Positions 31,625-42,594 of a stretch of 64,000 nt of DNA are shown here, piece by piece. The position numbers and the translations under genes are program-made. Position 1 is the stretch's first letter, and each line of letters opens with the position of its first letter. The notes beneath the pieces are model-generated. The model searched no databases and was not told where the DNA came from. It worked only from the letters and a program-made list of their open reading frames with translations. Origin of the DNA: Ascarosepion bandense (lineage: Eukaryota > Mollusca > Cephalopoda > Sepiida > Sepiidae); contig JBBBDQ010000447.1 of NCBI GenBank assembly GCA_037127315.1, positions 1 through 64,000 on the forward strand. The letters run 5' to 3'.

Positions 31625-32068
31625 TAAGTCACTCGCCACAAGAATTTACTCATGCAAAAAGATGGGTAACAGAGTCCCACCCATTTACAGTTAGATTAAC
31701 CAAATGCAGCCGACAATTCTACTCCAGCAGCTTATTTTCTCGTACTTCCCGCCTATGGAACTCCCTTCCATATACTTGCTTTCCTGACGGCTACAACCTC
31801 CAGGAATTTAAATGCAATGTCAATTCCCATCCCTCAAACACTTGACTCCAGTTCTTTCTACATCACCCTTTATATATTTTTCTTTTCTCTGTATCTTTGC
31901 AACTGCCATCACACTTGTATCCCCATTCTTCTGTTACCTTTCCTCTGACACCCCCTGTAACCGGTTCGTCTTTCTCTTTACTCTCGTCCTCTCTAAACTT
32001 TTACACTTATGTAGCCCATTGCGCATCAGTGGCGGAGCCGCCTTGTGTGGATTAAAACGATTCTAAAA
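31625..32068 (+). mobile_element. J element 3' end
   Basis: It encodes the last J residues in broken form (…FYSSSLFSRTSRLWNSLPYTC…), then a C/T-rich 3' UTR and the tail GTAGCCCATTGCGCATCAGT with hairpin GGCGGAGCCGCC and an A-run. Confidence 0.7.
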
Positions 32069-32069
32069 A

Positions 32070-32218
32070 AAAAATTTTAAAGTCATAAAAAATTTAAAAG
32101 TCATAATAAATTCAAAAGTCATAAAAAATTCAAAAGTCATAAAAAATTTAAAAGTCATAAAAAATTCAAAAGTCATAAAAAATTTAAAAGTCATAAAAAA
32201 TTTAAAAGTCATAAAATA
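32070..32218 (+). repeat. ~18 bp minisatellite (AAAAGTCATAAAAAATTT)
   Basis: About eight to nine tandem units alternating AATTT and AATTC variants, starting right at the J A-tail. It may have grown from that tail. Confidence 0.85.
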
Positions 32219-32820
32219 TACATTGAACAAGTTATTTAAGTTTTTATTATGATTTATAAATTTAAAATAATTGTTACAAGAGATGTAAAGTTAAAAATAA
32301 ATAAACCAATCTTGAAAGGACAAATTAGAATTTACCGAAAAAAAAAAAACGTTGCTCCGAAAACTGCTGCCATATTTGGTCTTATTCACCTGCTATATAT
32401 TTAGAGATCCTTGACAAAAAATGTCTGCAATGGTCCTGATAGGACAACACGCCGTCAGCCACCTTCTAACCTACGTGATGTAGATTAAATGCGCCCTTTC
32501 TATAAATACTTTCAGGGTAATTGTTGTGATGAAATTTACTTTATGGTACGCAGGCTTTGTGAATTGAAGCGCAATACTTGATTGGCGGAAAGGTCCCATA
32601 ATTTCAAAAGTTAAAATGTCAAGAAGTAATCTTAAGTTCTATGCTAACAGTTCCTACGCACTTTCTGTGGGTGGAAATTTCTCCCGGCTTCTTTTCTTTA
32701 GATCAACATCAACAATTCAAATACTTTCTCAGTAATATTTCTTTCTATTTCATAACCAATGGCATCTTAGTGAGATTGTTATATTGCTATTATATGGGAT
32801 TATATAAACGTCCGTTTCTC
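32219..32820. other. Unassigned DNA with a small J fragment
   Basis: 32630-32710 (AAGTTCTATGCTAACAGTTC) resembles the J C-terminus at 19650. The rest is unassigned. Confidence 0.35.
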
Positions 32821-32880
<60 letters not shown>

Positions 32881-32891
32881 CGGTCCATTCA

Positions 32892-32937
<46 letters not shown>

Positions 32938-32955
32938 CTTATTTGAATCGGTTTA

Positions 32956-33001
<46 letters not shown>

Positions 33002-33052
33002 ACGACTCATTTGAATCGGTTTCTATCTATCTATCTAGCTAGCTAGCTAGCA
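32820..33052 (+). repeat. (ATCT)n microsatellite cluster
   Basis: Four ATCT blocks are separated by short spacers that themselves repeat (ACTCATTTGAATCGGTTT). It ends in a CTAG run. Confidence 0.95.
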
Positions 33053-33781
33053 CCGTAAAATTATGCTCATGACTCGATAATTTTTCTTTTCTAACGTAAA
33101 ATTTCATAAAATTTCTATATACAAATGGGATGGAAAATTTTAAAAAAAAATTTTGGTCCGTTTTTGAGAAAATGTACCATTGAAATATGGACAGGTGAAT
33201 GATAATATATTTAATATGAACGCCAATAAAATCAGCCGCGGTTTCTATTTTCGTTAACCTGTAAATAATCGTTAAACCTGATTCCCTGGTTAGAATATTG
33301 TAGACGAAATAATTAAATAAATGTCGAGCAAAGAGAAATCAAAAAAAGAAGAGAAAGCGTCAACTCCCGAATGACTAGTCAAAGCCAAATAGGAAAAAAC
33401 AAACAAAAAAAGACAAAAAAATCCATCAAACTCCAACAGCCAAACAAGCCAGAGTCATCTTACCAATTTCACAACTTGACCAAAAGAAAAAAAAAAAGCA
33501 AACCTTATGCGGCGCTGTGAAAATATTTGTCGAAATTAACGAAGCTTAACAAAACCTTAGAGACGAACAATCGACATAAAAGAAAATCGGTAAACAGTCT
33601 GATGCAAAGGAGACGAAATAGTTTCCCTTGCCTTTGATTGATTAAGTGATCGAACGATCGATAATCGTCTGTTTCGATGTTGGCATTAAACGCTCGTCAA
33701 TTGGCATCGTGTTAAAATTGGGGTTTGTGTCAAAACAATCAGAATTAAGTGGCTAATTACTTAGAAGATTATTAAAACAGC

Positions 33782-33786
<5 letters not shown>
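33053..33786. other. Unassigned DNA
   Basis: 33510-33590 (AATTAACGAAGCTTAACAAA, ACAATCGACAT) resembles the body of the class II tRNA-like SINE at 49.1 kb. Otherwise nothing is recognised. Confidence 0.35.
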
Positions 33787-33830
<44 letters not shown>

Positions 33831-33950
33831 CTCATATATATATTATTGCTCATACATATATATATATATGTAGCATTGCTCATATATATATATTATTGCT
33901 CATATATATATATATATTTATATGTTATTGCTCATATATATATATTATTG

Positions 33951-33990
<40 letters not shown>

Positions 33991-34058
33991 CTCATATGTA
34001 TATATATTATTGCTCATATATATATATATATAATTATTGCTCATATATATATTATTCT

Positions 34059-34090
<32 letters not shown>

Positions 34091-34153
34091 CATATATATA
34101 TGTATATTTATATAAAATAAAAGTTATTACTCATATAAATATATATATTATTG

Positions 34154-34190
<37 letters not shown>
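33787..34190 (+). repeat. AT microsatellite evolving into an ATTGCTCATAT minisatellite
   Basis: At least twelve occurrences of TATTGCTCATATATAT-type units with variable AT lengths. Open frames rich in Tyr and Ile here are artefacts. Confidence 0.9.
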
Positions 34191-34299
34191 TTCAGTGATA
34201 GCACAACTCGGAATTTCATTATCAACGCTTTATTCAGACAGTGAAATCACAACCAAATATGTACTATCGGTGAGGAAAATATACATCTATTAATATATA

Positions 34300-34467
34300 T
34301 ATATATTAATTTATGGTTGTTATATTACATCGAGTAATAAAAAAATATATTATATATTTCATCATATGTATATGATGAAATATATTAAATATTTATCTTA
34401 TATATGTGATATGTTTATCATATATACATAACAATATATATCATATCTTATAGATATAAGAACACTA

Positions 34468-34510
<43 letters not shown>
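34300..34510 (+). repeat. AT-rich palindromic and (AT)n DNA
   Basis: Palindromes such as TATTTCATCATATG…CATATGATGAAATA are followed by an AT run at 34474-34507, which directly borders the hammerhead unit. Confidence 0.8.
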
Positions 34511-34513
<3 letters not shown>

Positions 34514-34515
34514 TA

Positions 34516-34556
34516 GTCATCCATATACAAGCCTGTTTCGCAGCTCAATAGTGTGG
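34516..34556 (-). ncRNA. Hammerhead ribozyme, degenerate
   Basis: The minus strand reads ATTGAG-CTGC-GAAACAGGCTTGTA-TATGGATGAC. The GAAA, stem III palindrome-like part and downstream strand remain, but CTGATGA is mutated and stem II lost ~7 bases. It is probably inactive. Confidence 0.55.
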
Positions 34557-34823
34557 CTCGAGATCCACTTGCCTTCGGCCGGGATCGAAACTCGACCGAT
34601 TCGGTATCAATCGGAGTCGCTACCCCTTAAGCCACAGGCGCATGGTATCGGGGGAAGCGAAATTTTAGCGTGTTATATATAAGCGGTGTATACACACACC
34701 AGTCACCGAAAGAACTCAATTCATTGCTAAAGAGTAATGCATAAATCGCAGAAGGGGAAAAAAGTTTTCATTTAAAATTTTCCTTTCTAGAAAGTTCAAT
34801 CATAATGAGAGCATAATATATTC

Positions 34824-34878
34824 GTCATCCACATACAAGCCTGTTTCGCTGTATCACAGCTCATCAGTGTTGCTAGAC
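34824..34878 (-). ncRNA. Type I hammerhead ribozyme
   Basis: Minus strand: outer strand GTC, stem I strand CAACA, core CTGATGA, stem II GCTGT-GAT-ACAGC (five Watson-Crick pairs), GAAA, stem III (ACAGGCTTGT, self-pairing), cleavage trinucleotide GTA, then TGTGG and GAC. Stem I pairs four of five. A17 in place of C17 is allowed by the NUH rule. All invariant core bases are present. Confidence 0.75.
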
Positions 34879-35053
34879 ATCCACTTGCCCCCGATCGAGA
34901 TCGAAACCTGACCCCTAACCACTATTTTATGCTCTATTTCTAGGGAAAAACTGGTTAATATGAGAGATAAATGGTAAGCAAATATGAAAATGGAATTTAT
35001 GGTTAGCATCAAGAGGCGAAAGTATTTTTAGGCCTTAACACAGTCTTGAACAT

Positions 35054-35230
35054 ATGTGTGTCGTGATTGGGATTGATATTTTAAGTATGCTAGTCGATGG
35101 TGCATTATGGATGGCAAGGTATTATCCTAACAGTTATTGGTTGATCGATAACAGTCATGCTTCACATCATTCGAGAGTGTATTATGTAGAAATAATTGTC
35201 GATCCAAACGCAGTTATAAGAAGACATTTT
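35054..35230 (+). other. Unassigned DNA
   Basis: An open frame begins at 35054, but it has no recognisable pattern and ends in a T-run. I do not call it a gene. Confidence 0.2.
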
Positions 35231-35249
35231 ATTGTCGTTTTTTTTTTTT

Positions 35250-35745
35250 GTTCGCTTACTAAACAGGACAATTTCACTAGAAACTAGGAAGAGAGTGCTG
35301 GATTGCTATGTGATGTCCGTGCTTCAATATGGCAGTGAGTGCTGGACAATACCATCAAAGTTAAAGGAAAAACTTGAAGCAACTGAAATGTGGTTCTACA
35401 GAAGGATGCTGCGAATCTCATGGATCGAGCCTGTGAGAAATGATGAGGATAGGATGAAAACGAAAAGGGAAATAACACTGAGCATCAGGAAGAGACAGCT
35501 AAAGTTCCTGGGACACGCAATGAGGAAGGATGGCTTGGAGAACCTGATACTCACAGGCCAGATAGAGGGGAAAATAGACTGGTGATAGCAGCGGATAACA
35601 TATTTGAAGTACCTGATCAAGTGGATGACGGAACGAGGGTTGCGTGGTGTAACTGGAGAGGGCGTGTTAAGAGCCACCACGGATGGGGAGACGTGGAAAA
35701 CCATGATCTCCTATGCCCTGAAAGGGCAACGCACTTAGAAGAAGA
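35250..35745 (+). mobile_element. R element (RTE-like LINE) 3' fragment
   Basis: One frame encodes RKRVLDCYVMSVLQYGSECW, KLKEKLEATEMWFYRRMLRI and RKRQLKFLGHAMRKDGLENL to GQIEGK. It then breaks, and the last part (KWMTERGLRGV… AMISYALKGQ) continues in other frames. This is the post-RT C-terminus of an RTE-like LINE. It ends in AGAAGAAGAAT and is the best-preserved R copy in the window. Confidence 0.7.
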
Positions 35746-35782
35746 ATATATATGCAAACTGTTTATAAGAAATTATAATGTG

Positions 35783-35855
35783 GGTATAAAATGAGGGATC
35801 AATTCTATATTATAATCATAATATAAACTGATCCTCCATTTTGTGGTCATGATAT
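35783..35855 (+). mobile_element. Small palindromic element
   Basis: ATAAAATGAGGGATCAATTC … AAACTGATCCTCCATTTTGT, between two R 3' fragments, the same setting as at 24.2-25.5 kb. Confidence 0.7.
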
Positions 35856-35879
35856 TTTCTATACATTTATATTCTAGAT

Positions 35880-36020
35880 TTATGGGCTTGAGCTAGTGGA
35901 TCACAGAACGGAGGTTGCGTGGTGTAACAGGATAAAACGTGCTAAGAACCACCAGGTATAAGGAGATGGGGAAGGCCATGATTGCCTACGTCCTGAAAGG
36001 ACAAAGTACATAGAAGAAAG
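35880..36020 (+). mobile_element. R element terminal fragment
   Basis: GGAGGTTGCGTGGTGTAACA … CATGATTGCCTACGTCCTGA repeats the end of the R copy just upstream. Confidence 0.65.
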
Positions 36021-36190
36021 AAGAATTATACTGATCAAATTCAAGAATGAATTCAAATATTTGATGCAACGTTCTTGTTCTTTGAGAGGTTACAATCCTT
36101 GTCAATCTATTCTGGATCAGATTTTTAACACCTTCTGACGCCTGTAGTTTTCCCAAAACTGGGTACTTTTTAGCATTATTAATTCTGTTA

Positions 36191-36902
36191 GGTAGTCCCA
36201 AAGGTTCGTAAACACTTGCGAAATGGGTCTATTATGCTCTAACACAATCGAGACAAGCGATGGGTTTAGAAAGGACAAGACACACTGTCGATTCCAAAAC
36301 AACATCGATTCGGCAAGAAAGTCATGTTGTGCGTTTGGTGGAATTTTGAAGGAATCATGAATTTTGAGTTGGTTTCGAATGGTCGTGCCATCTGTACCAA
36401 ACTTTACTGTCAGCAACTTGAGCGGGTCTACGAAAAGTTGAAGCAAAAGTACCCGGCTCTGATCAACTAAAAGCGCGCTTTGATGCAGCAGGACAATGCC
36501 AAGCCACACACCGCCAGGAAGACCAAAGACAAGTTTAAAGAGCTGGACGGCGTTGAGGTTCTGCCACATCCAGCCTACAGTCCTAACTGTGCTCTCTCAG
36601 ATTACGGCTTTGCAACACTTTCTGAAGGGCTGCCGATTCAACTTGTTTGATGAAGTCAAGGAAGCGTGTCAAGAATTCTTTGATTCAAAGTCGACTGAAT
36701 GACACTTTGACCAGATCCGAAAGCTTGCAGATCGATGGCAGAAAGTCTTGGGAAAATGATGGTCTTTATTTTGAGCAATAATTTTTTGTTGTTTTTGCGA
36801 ATAAAATTTCAATTTTTTGCAAGTGTTTTTTGGTAACCCTTAGATTACTTGGCGAATAAAATTTCAATTTTTTGCAATTGTTTGCGAACTTTTGGGACAA
36901 CC
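36191..36902 (+). mobile_element. Mariner-type transposon, second internally deleted copy
   Basis: Terminal repeats GTCCCAAAGGTTCGTAAACA (left) and TTTGCGAACTTTTGGGACAA (right) are bounded by TA at 36189-36190 and 36903-36904. It has the same layout as the 28.7 kb copy: the 5' terminal repeat leads within ~70 bp into the middle of the transposase. The N-terminal region is missing in both. Confidence 0.85.
36260..36745 (+). pseudogene. Mariner transposase remnant, multiply broken
   Basis: In sense orientation the pieces CAFGGILKE, LMQQDNAKPHTARKTKD, ELDGVEVLPHPAY and FFDSKSTE are visible in different frames. The catalytic Asp of QQDNAKPH and that of LSDYG are kept here, unlike in the 28.9 kb copy, but frameshifts and stops prevent a product. 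The N-terminal domain is absent. Confidence 0.75.
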
Positions 36903-36904
36903 TA

Positions 36905-37540
36905 ATATTTGACTTAGTTGCTCTTGCTATTAATTTTTTAGACAACCATTTCCCAGCTGATCCCTTTATTGACCTGTTTGTAACAACTCTGTAAGGTAAA
37001 CCGCCTGGGTTCATCTAATACGCCAAAAAGCAAACTATTATCGTTTCATCACCGATACGACCCTAAATTCTCAAAGTAGTGCCTTGCCTTGAACACTTTT
37101 TAGGACTTAAGCTTGCACTGCACATTGTGGAAATAGCTAATAATCGGTTGTATTTACAGCCTCAAGAAATACCTAAATTCTGCTATTATCTATCTTTTAC
37201 AAGGGTTAGGTCAAAGTGAAATGGAAAATTGCTGCCCTATCAAGGCTATAGCTACCCAGTCTTTACTTTCCAGCTTTGTCCAAAAACCTTTACGCGGCCT
37301 TGTTGGTGATGAATTATTCCCCCCCCCCCCCCGATTATTATTTTCATAAATAAATATTCAGACGAGCTGAATTTCTTCCTTCCTCTAACTCTAACCTTCC
37401 CACCTAAGACCCGCCACGGTACATGCCCTGAAGCAAATCACATTATTCCTCTCAGTAACCTACTACATTGAATGGCTCTTTGGCCTTATTTATGTATTAG
37501 TTACCTTCAGAAAAAAAGTTAAAAGGAACTACATTACCTC
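36905..37540. other. Unassigned DNA with a C-run
   Basis: A run of ~13 C lies at 37320-37333. No gene or element recognised. Confidence 0.3.
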
Positions 37541-37544
37541 ATCT

Positions 37545-37855
37545 TTTCTCGCACTTCCCGCCTATGGTACTCTCTTCCATTTTCTTGCTTTCCGGACGGC
37601 TAAAACCTCCAGGAATTTAAGTGCAATGTCAATACCTATCTCTTAATCACTTGACTCTTGTTCTTTCTAGATCACTCTGTATATCTTTTCCTTTCTCTCT
37701 ACCGTTGCAACTGTCATCCCACCTGTATTCCCATCCATCTCTTGCTGCTTTCTAACTTTCTCTTTACTCTCCTCCTATCTAATCTTTTTACTCTTATGTA
37801 GCCCCCTGCATATCAGTGTCGTTACGGCCTTGCTTGCGGTGAAACGATTAAAAAA
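37545..37855 (+). mobile_element. J element 3' end
   Basis: TTTTCTCGCACTTCCCGCCT (FSRTSRLW region), TTTAAGTGCAATGTCAATAC, a C/T-rich UTR and the tail TGTAGCCCCCTGCATATCAG with GTTACGGCC and an A-run. Confidence 0.65.
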
Positions 37856-38024
37856 TGGAATTACTTATCTTGCCAAATGAGTGTTTAAAGCGTGTCTACC
37901 TCCCACTATTTGAAGTGACACCATTTTCGAATTTTTTGGTTTAGAATTAGTGTCGCAAGCGAAAGTGTTATCAATAAAAATTAGTAAGGTTTGAATTGAA
38001 AACATTGAATTTCAAACTTTTTTT

Positions 38025-38300
38025 TTAATCGTGTCGCCCCAAGCAAGGCATTTTACTGCCACTGTTTTGCAGGGAATTACAGAGGAGATACGTGACAGGT
38101 TATAGGGGAGTGTCAGGAAGACGGTAAGAAAAGGAAAACTGCGACCATAAAGTGAGGGATCAGTTTATATATTGTGATATGAAATTGATCCCCCAATTTA
38201 TATTTAAATAATAATTCCTTGTCTGTTTATAGGTCGTAGAAAACGAATCAATCAGTAAATGAAATACTGATTAGCTACACATGCATGTCTTTTAAATTTT
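38025..38300 (-). mobile_element. J 3' UTR and tail carrying a palindromic element
   Basis: The minus-strand tail ends at ~38028 (AATCGTGTCGCCCCAAGCAA on the plus strand). Upstream on the minus strand are the 3' UTR, then the palindromic element at 38143-38201, then ~95 bp (ACATGCATGTGTAGCTAATC reversed). The same order occurs on the plus strand at 61300-61582. Confidence 0.7.
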
Positions 38301-38640
38301 TTTTTTTTTTTTTTAATCATATCACCCCAAACAAGGTGGTAGCGCCACTGATGCGCAGGGGGGCTACGTAAGGGTAAAAAGAATGGAAAAGAGAAAGCCG
38401 GAAACCACATCCTAAACAGGAAACAAGGGATGAGCCTCTTCACCTGTTCAATAGACGTGGGTGGAGTGTGAACCGGGCGATAGTTTAGTCTATCTACTCC
38501 AATTGAAAAAAAATAATAAAAAAGGAAAAGAGTGAAAAGATTGGAAAAGAGAAAACCGGAAACCGCATCCTAAACAGGAAACAAGGGATGAGCCTCTTCA
38601 CCCGTTCAATAGATGTGGGAGGAACATTCTCTGGAATATA
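38290..38640 (-). mobile_element. Short J-derived element, two heads, minus strand
   Basis: On the minus strand a truncated head (38625-38530) and a full head (38505-38385) precede the J tail (ends ~38310; hairpin GGCGCTACCACC region). The layout mirrors the plus-strand copies. Confidence 0.7.
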
Positions 38641-38654
38641 AATGTATAGAAATT

Positions 38655-39655
38655 AAATTTTTTTATCATCATATCGCCCCAAGCAAGGAATTTTACTGCC
38701 ACTGTTGTGCAGGAGTTACATAGGAGGAATGTTATGAAGAGTGAGATTGCAGGGGGTGTCAGGAAGAGAGTAGGAGAGGGAAGAGATTACGGATGAGAGT
38801 GGGGGTGGATGAGGAGGAATGTTATGAGGAGTGAGAGGTGGCAGGGGGTGTCAAAAAGAGAGTAGAAGAGGGAAGAGAGTACTGATGAGAGTGGGGTGGA
38901 TGTAGAAAAGCATGAGAGAGAGGATGTAAGTTAGTGAGACAGGAAATGACTATTGACTTAACATTTAAATTCTTGGAGATTTTTAGCTGTCGGGAAAGCA
39001 AGTATGTGGAAGAGAATTCCACAGGCGAGAAGTTCGAGAAAAGAAGCTGATGGAGTAGAATTTGCGTTTACAATTTATTAGCTTCACAGTAAAAGGGTGG
39101 GACCTAGTTGCTAATCTTGTGGCTCGAGGAAATTCGTATATAGGGGATAAGTGAGCTAAGCTCATCGGAGCAGAAGCCGTGAAAGTATTTGTAGAATAGA
39201 CACAGGGAAGCCACAGTGCGTCGGTGAGAAAGCGACTGTATCCTAGCTACCAAGTCGAGATCAATCACATTACAGATTCTCCGTTGGATTTGATCAAGGA
39301 ATCCTAGGTGGATAGCAGGAGCACCTGACCAGATATGGCAGCAATATTCAATGCACGGGCGGATGCCAAGTCGGGATCGATCACAGTACAGATTCTCCGT
39401 TGGACGCTTAAGTTGATAGCAGGAGCACCAAACCAGATATGGTAGCAATACTCAATGCACGGGCGGATGGTTGACTTGTATATGTGCAGGATTGTTTGGG
39501 ACAAAAAAACATCCTGGTCCTGCACAGAGAACCGAGTTTCTTAGCAGCGGATTTAGCTATAGATTCTATATAGTTATTCCACTTGAAGTCTGGTGTGAGA
39601 GTTAATCCGAGGAGGTGTAGTGTTTCGCTTTCAAGGAGAGAAGCCTGACTTGAAC
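38655..39655 (-). mobile_element. J element 3' part with an in-ORF duplication, minus strand
   Basis: From right to left it encodes ETLHLLGLTLTPDFKWNNYI, KLGSLCRTRMFF, STIRPCIEYCYHIWFGAPAI, RRTVASLCLFYKYFHGFCSD and FFSRTSRLWNSLPHTCFPDS, then the 3' UTR and tail. A ~117 bp segment (IRPCIEY … DPDL) is repeated in tandem at ~39290-39475, shifting the frame. Confidence 0.75.
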
Positions 39656-39659
39656 AAAA

Positions 39660-41085
39660 AAAATAAATGTGCGACAAAATTTCATTTTTTTTTCTTTCGT
39701 TTTGCATAACAAACCCGCCGCTTTCATTATAATCTTGCGTCTGCGGGCGAACAGATAACAGCATTAGACAAGGCAGCCAAATGTGTCGAAAATATAAATG
39801 ACTGGCTCATCAGTTTATTAGAAATTGCTGTCTGCATCACGACGACAAATTTACATCACGTGATCAGCAGCTGACACATACGGCTGGAAACGATGATTAG
39901 CCGCGTGGAATTGAATATTCATTTTCACTGAAATTTAGGAAAGCCAAACCTTTGCGATACTGTTGTTAAGAAATCGACTTTTACATAAGAATAATCAAAC
40001 GCATAAAGAAAATAAAGCTGAATTCTCTATAGTAATCTAATATGGCGGCTCTTAAAAAGAATGATGAAGCCATTTATAATTGGTCTGTATTTTACTTAAT
40101 TTCTGATGGTCAAATGATTTAGTGACGAAATTCAAATTCTTGTAAACGGTACACGCACTTTGAACCATTTCGGTTTTAAAAGCAATGTTATAAATGTCTG
40201 AATAACTCTTGCTAAAGTCAAAATTGTTAATGCAATAAGAACTGTGATCCCAAACAATTTTATTTGAAATCAATAAATCATCATCACAAATCTTTGAACT
40301 ACTTGTTATATATATCGTTGAATATGACAGTCAATAAAATTTAATTCATTTTTCTATTTAGTTTTTCAGTACACTGATATTTTTTCTTTGGTACAGAAAT
40401 TGTACATATTTTTTATTGTTCCCAGTGCTATCGTCTACTTCACTGGTTTTTTTTAGGGGATGCTAATTTCTCTTTATGCATTATTTTATAAGTTTCAAAT
40501 ACTTGCAAAAGAGTTTATCATTTGTGTATTGAGCGCGGCGTTTTAGTAAGAAGAGGTTGATATTGGCAGTGAAATATTTTATATACAGTGTCTCTCTCAC
40601 AATGAGATGTCCCCGGTAATTTTATTTGTTTCAAGAAACACCTTAAAATGAGATAAGAAAATGCGTTTTTGGTCTTTATATATTTGTCATAAATCCCCAT
40701 AAAAAGGGTTGGAGGTAAATCCCCCCACCCAAAATTCTATTTGTTGTGACCTTGGTAGAAGCCAGAAACAAAGAAAACACAAAGAAGGAATAGAATAAAA
40801 AATATATAGTAACAATGAACAGTAGTATAAAAAATACACAAAATGTGAAGATCACCAGCGTGACCGTATAGGTCAGGCTGTCAGAGCTATCTCCTGAAAC
40901 AGACTTCTACCCCAAAGCAGAAACTGCTGCTTATTTATAGTTTGGAAGAGTTCATGCCTGCATGGGTAAATTACCATAACACTATTAATATTAGCACCGA
41001 TCCAGCCTGTGGGCCAATGTAATTAAATTTCTTTCTTTTCAGAGCCAATAAGGAGAAAAACATAGAAACTAAATAAATAAATAAA
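39660..41085. other. Unassigned DNA
   Basis: No gene recognised. 40741-41070 (starting GTGACCTTGGTAGAAGCCAG, with TTATTTATAGTTTGGAAGAG) has a solo-LTR feel, but no second copy or terminal structure is visible. Confidence 0.3.
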
Positions 41086-41397
41086 GAGTCAGTCAGTTAC
41101 GTGCCATACGTGATACACACTTGGGCGATCATGTCTCGAAAGAGACATGACTGACTGTGCAGAAGATTATCCCGCAGTAGGTTGCCATTGCTTTCTGCGG
41201 TAGACTAGTTGCCGACCAAGGCTATAGAACCCAATCTGTCCTGCTATTTAACCCATAACTGGAGGGAAGAGACGGATTAATACCTTTCCCAAGGGTATTT
41301 GTTCGTAAGGGAATGCAATGGATTAAACAGGAATTCGAACTCGGTTTCCTGGTTTCTCGTTCCGAGCCGATATCCACTGCACCACAACGCACATCCA
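41086..41397 (-). mobile_element. SINE-A full copy, minus strand
   Basis: The minus strand starts GGATGTGCGTTGTGGTGCAG, with B box GAGTTCGAATTCC, and ends GTGTATCACGTATGGCACGT then AACTGACTGACT. Confidence 0.85.
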
Positions 41398-42425
41398 AAT
41401 AAAGAGTAAGGATAAAAAAGAAAAAAATTAGAATATTTAGTAAAGAGAAAAGCGTACAAAACACAAAAGAAAGACAGAGAATGAAAATATAATAGAAAGA
41501 AAAGAATGAAAAAGCAAGAAAAAGAATGAAAACGAAGGAAAATTACAATAGAAATAAATAAAGAAATAAAGAAATAAAGAAAGAAACGGAAAGAAAAATG
41601 AAAAGAGATTCCAAGAAGCAAGAAAGATAATGAAAACGAAGGAAAATTTAAATAAAAAAAAGAAAGAAAGAGAGAAAGAAAGACGGAAAATGCTGAAAAA
41701 AGTATGGAAAAGAATGAACATTACAAGAAAGAAAGAAAAAAGAAAGAAACGGAAAGAAAAATGAAAAGAGATTCCAAGAAGCAAGAAAGATAATGAAAAC
41801 GAAGGAAAATTTAAATAAAAAAAAGAAAGAAAGAAAGAAAGACGGAAAATGCTGAAAAAAGTATGGAAAAGAATGAAAATTACAAAAAGATAGAAAGAAA
41901 AAAACGCAAAGAAAAATGGAAAGTGATGACGAAAAGCAAGAAAATGAATGAATACGAATGAAAATTAAAAAAGAAAGAAATTAAAAGAAAGAAAGATAGA
42001 ACGTTTCGACAAAAAGTAAGAAAAAGGATGAAAACGAATGAAAATAAAAAGAAAGAAACAAACAAACAAACAAACAAACAATGAGTGAAAAAAGATGATG
42101 AAAAGGAAGAAAAATAATAAAGGCGAGTGCAAATAAAAAGAAAGAAAGAAATAAAGAGAAAGATAAGTGTAAAGAGTAAAATATAGAATTGAAAGAAGGA
42201 ACGAAGGAAAGCTTAAGAAGAAAAACAAAGAAGGAAAATAAAGAAAGAACGACACAATATAACGGTAAGGAATAGAGGAATAACGACAAAAAAGAAATAG
42301 AAAAATAATGAAAGAAAGAATGAAAGAAAGAATCAAAGAAAGAAAGAAACAAAGAGATGATGAAAAGCAAGGAAACAATGAAAACGGAAGAATGCTGATA
42401 GTTTCGGAAAAAACTTTTGTGAAAG
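41398..42425 (+). repeat. 1 kb purine-rich GAAA tract
   Basis: Almost only A and G on the plus strand, built from GAAA/AAAG units. A block (AAATGAAAAGAGATTCCAAG … GAAGGAAAATTTAAATAAAA) occurs at 41597 and again at 41761, a 164 bp duplication. Phe/Leu/Ser-rich minus-strand frames here are artefacts. Confidence 0.9.
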
Positions 42426-42594
42426 ACTAAAAATGATTCTACTGGGGGGGGGTGATCCCATTGATGATCTAAAATTGTTGTTTGTAACGGTCATTATTTA
42501 ATGTGAAGCATCATTGACTGATGATGAGACATTTGATTATCATTTGTTCAGCTGTTTGTAGAGAGCTTCATTTTTGATTGAGTTACTTGTTATG

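Larger units (their letters stand above)
34511..34930 (-). mobile_element. Retrozyme-like tandem dimer, diverged family, minus strand
   Basis: Two hammerhead motifs lie in the same orientation 308 bp apart (34516-34556 and 34824-34878). Between them, on the minus strand, are an A box (TGGCTTAAGGGG, 34623-34634) and a B box (GAGTTTCGATCCCGG, 34579-34593) upstream of the left ribozyme. The right unit keeps its own B-box region (GGTTTCGATCTCG). The layout equals that of the 57.6 kb dimer, with different sequence outside the core. Confidence 0.7.

Noticed and set aside
33828..34293. Open frames rich in Tyr and Ile
   Set aside because: They are translations of AT-based repeats, with no protein-like composition.
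40741..41070. Solo LTR
   Set aside because: No terminal TG…CA pair, target duplication or second copy could be shown.
41397..42378. Several Phe/Leu/Ser-rich minus-strand frames that look membrane-like
   Set aside because: They arise because the opposite strand of a GAAA tract is stop-poor; no conserved pattern.
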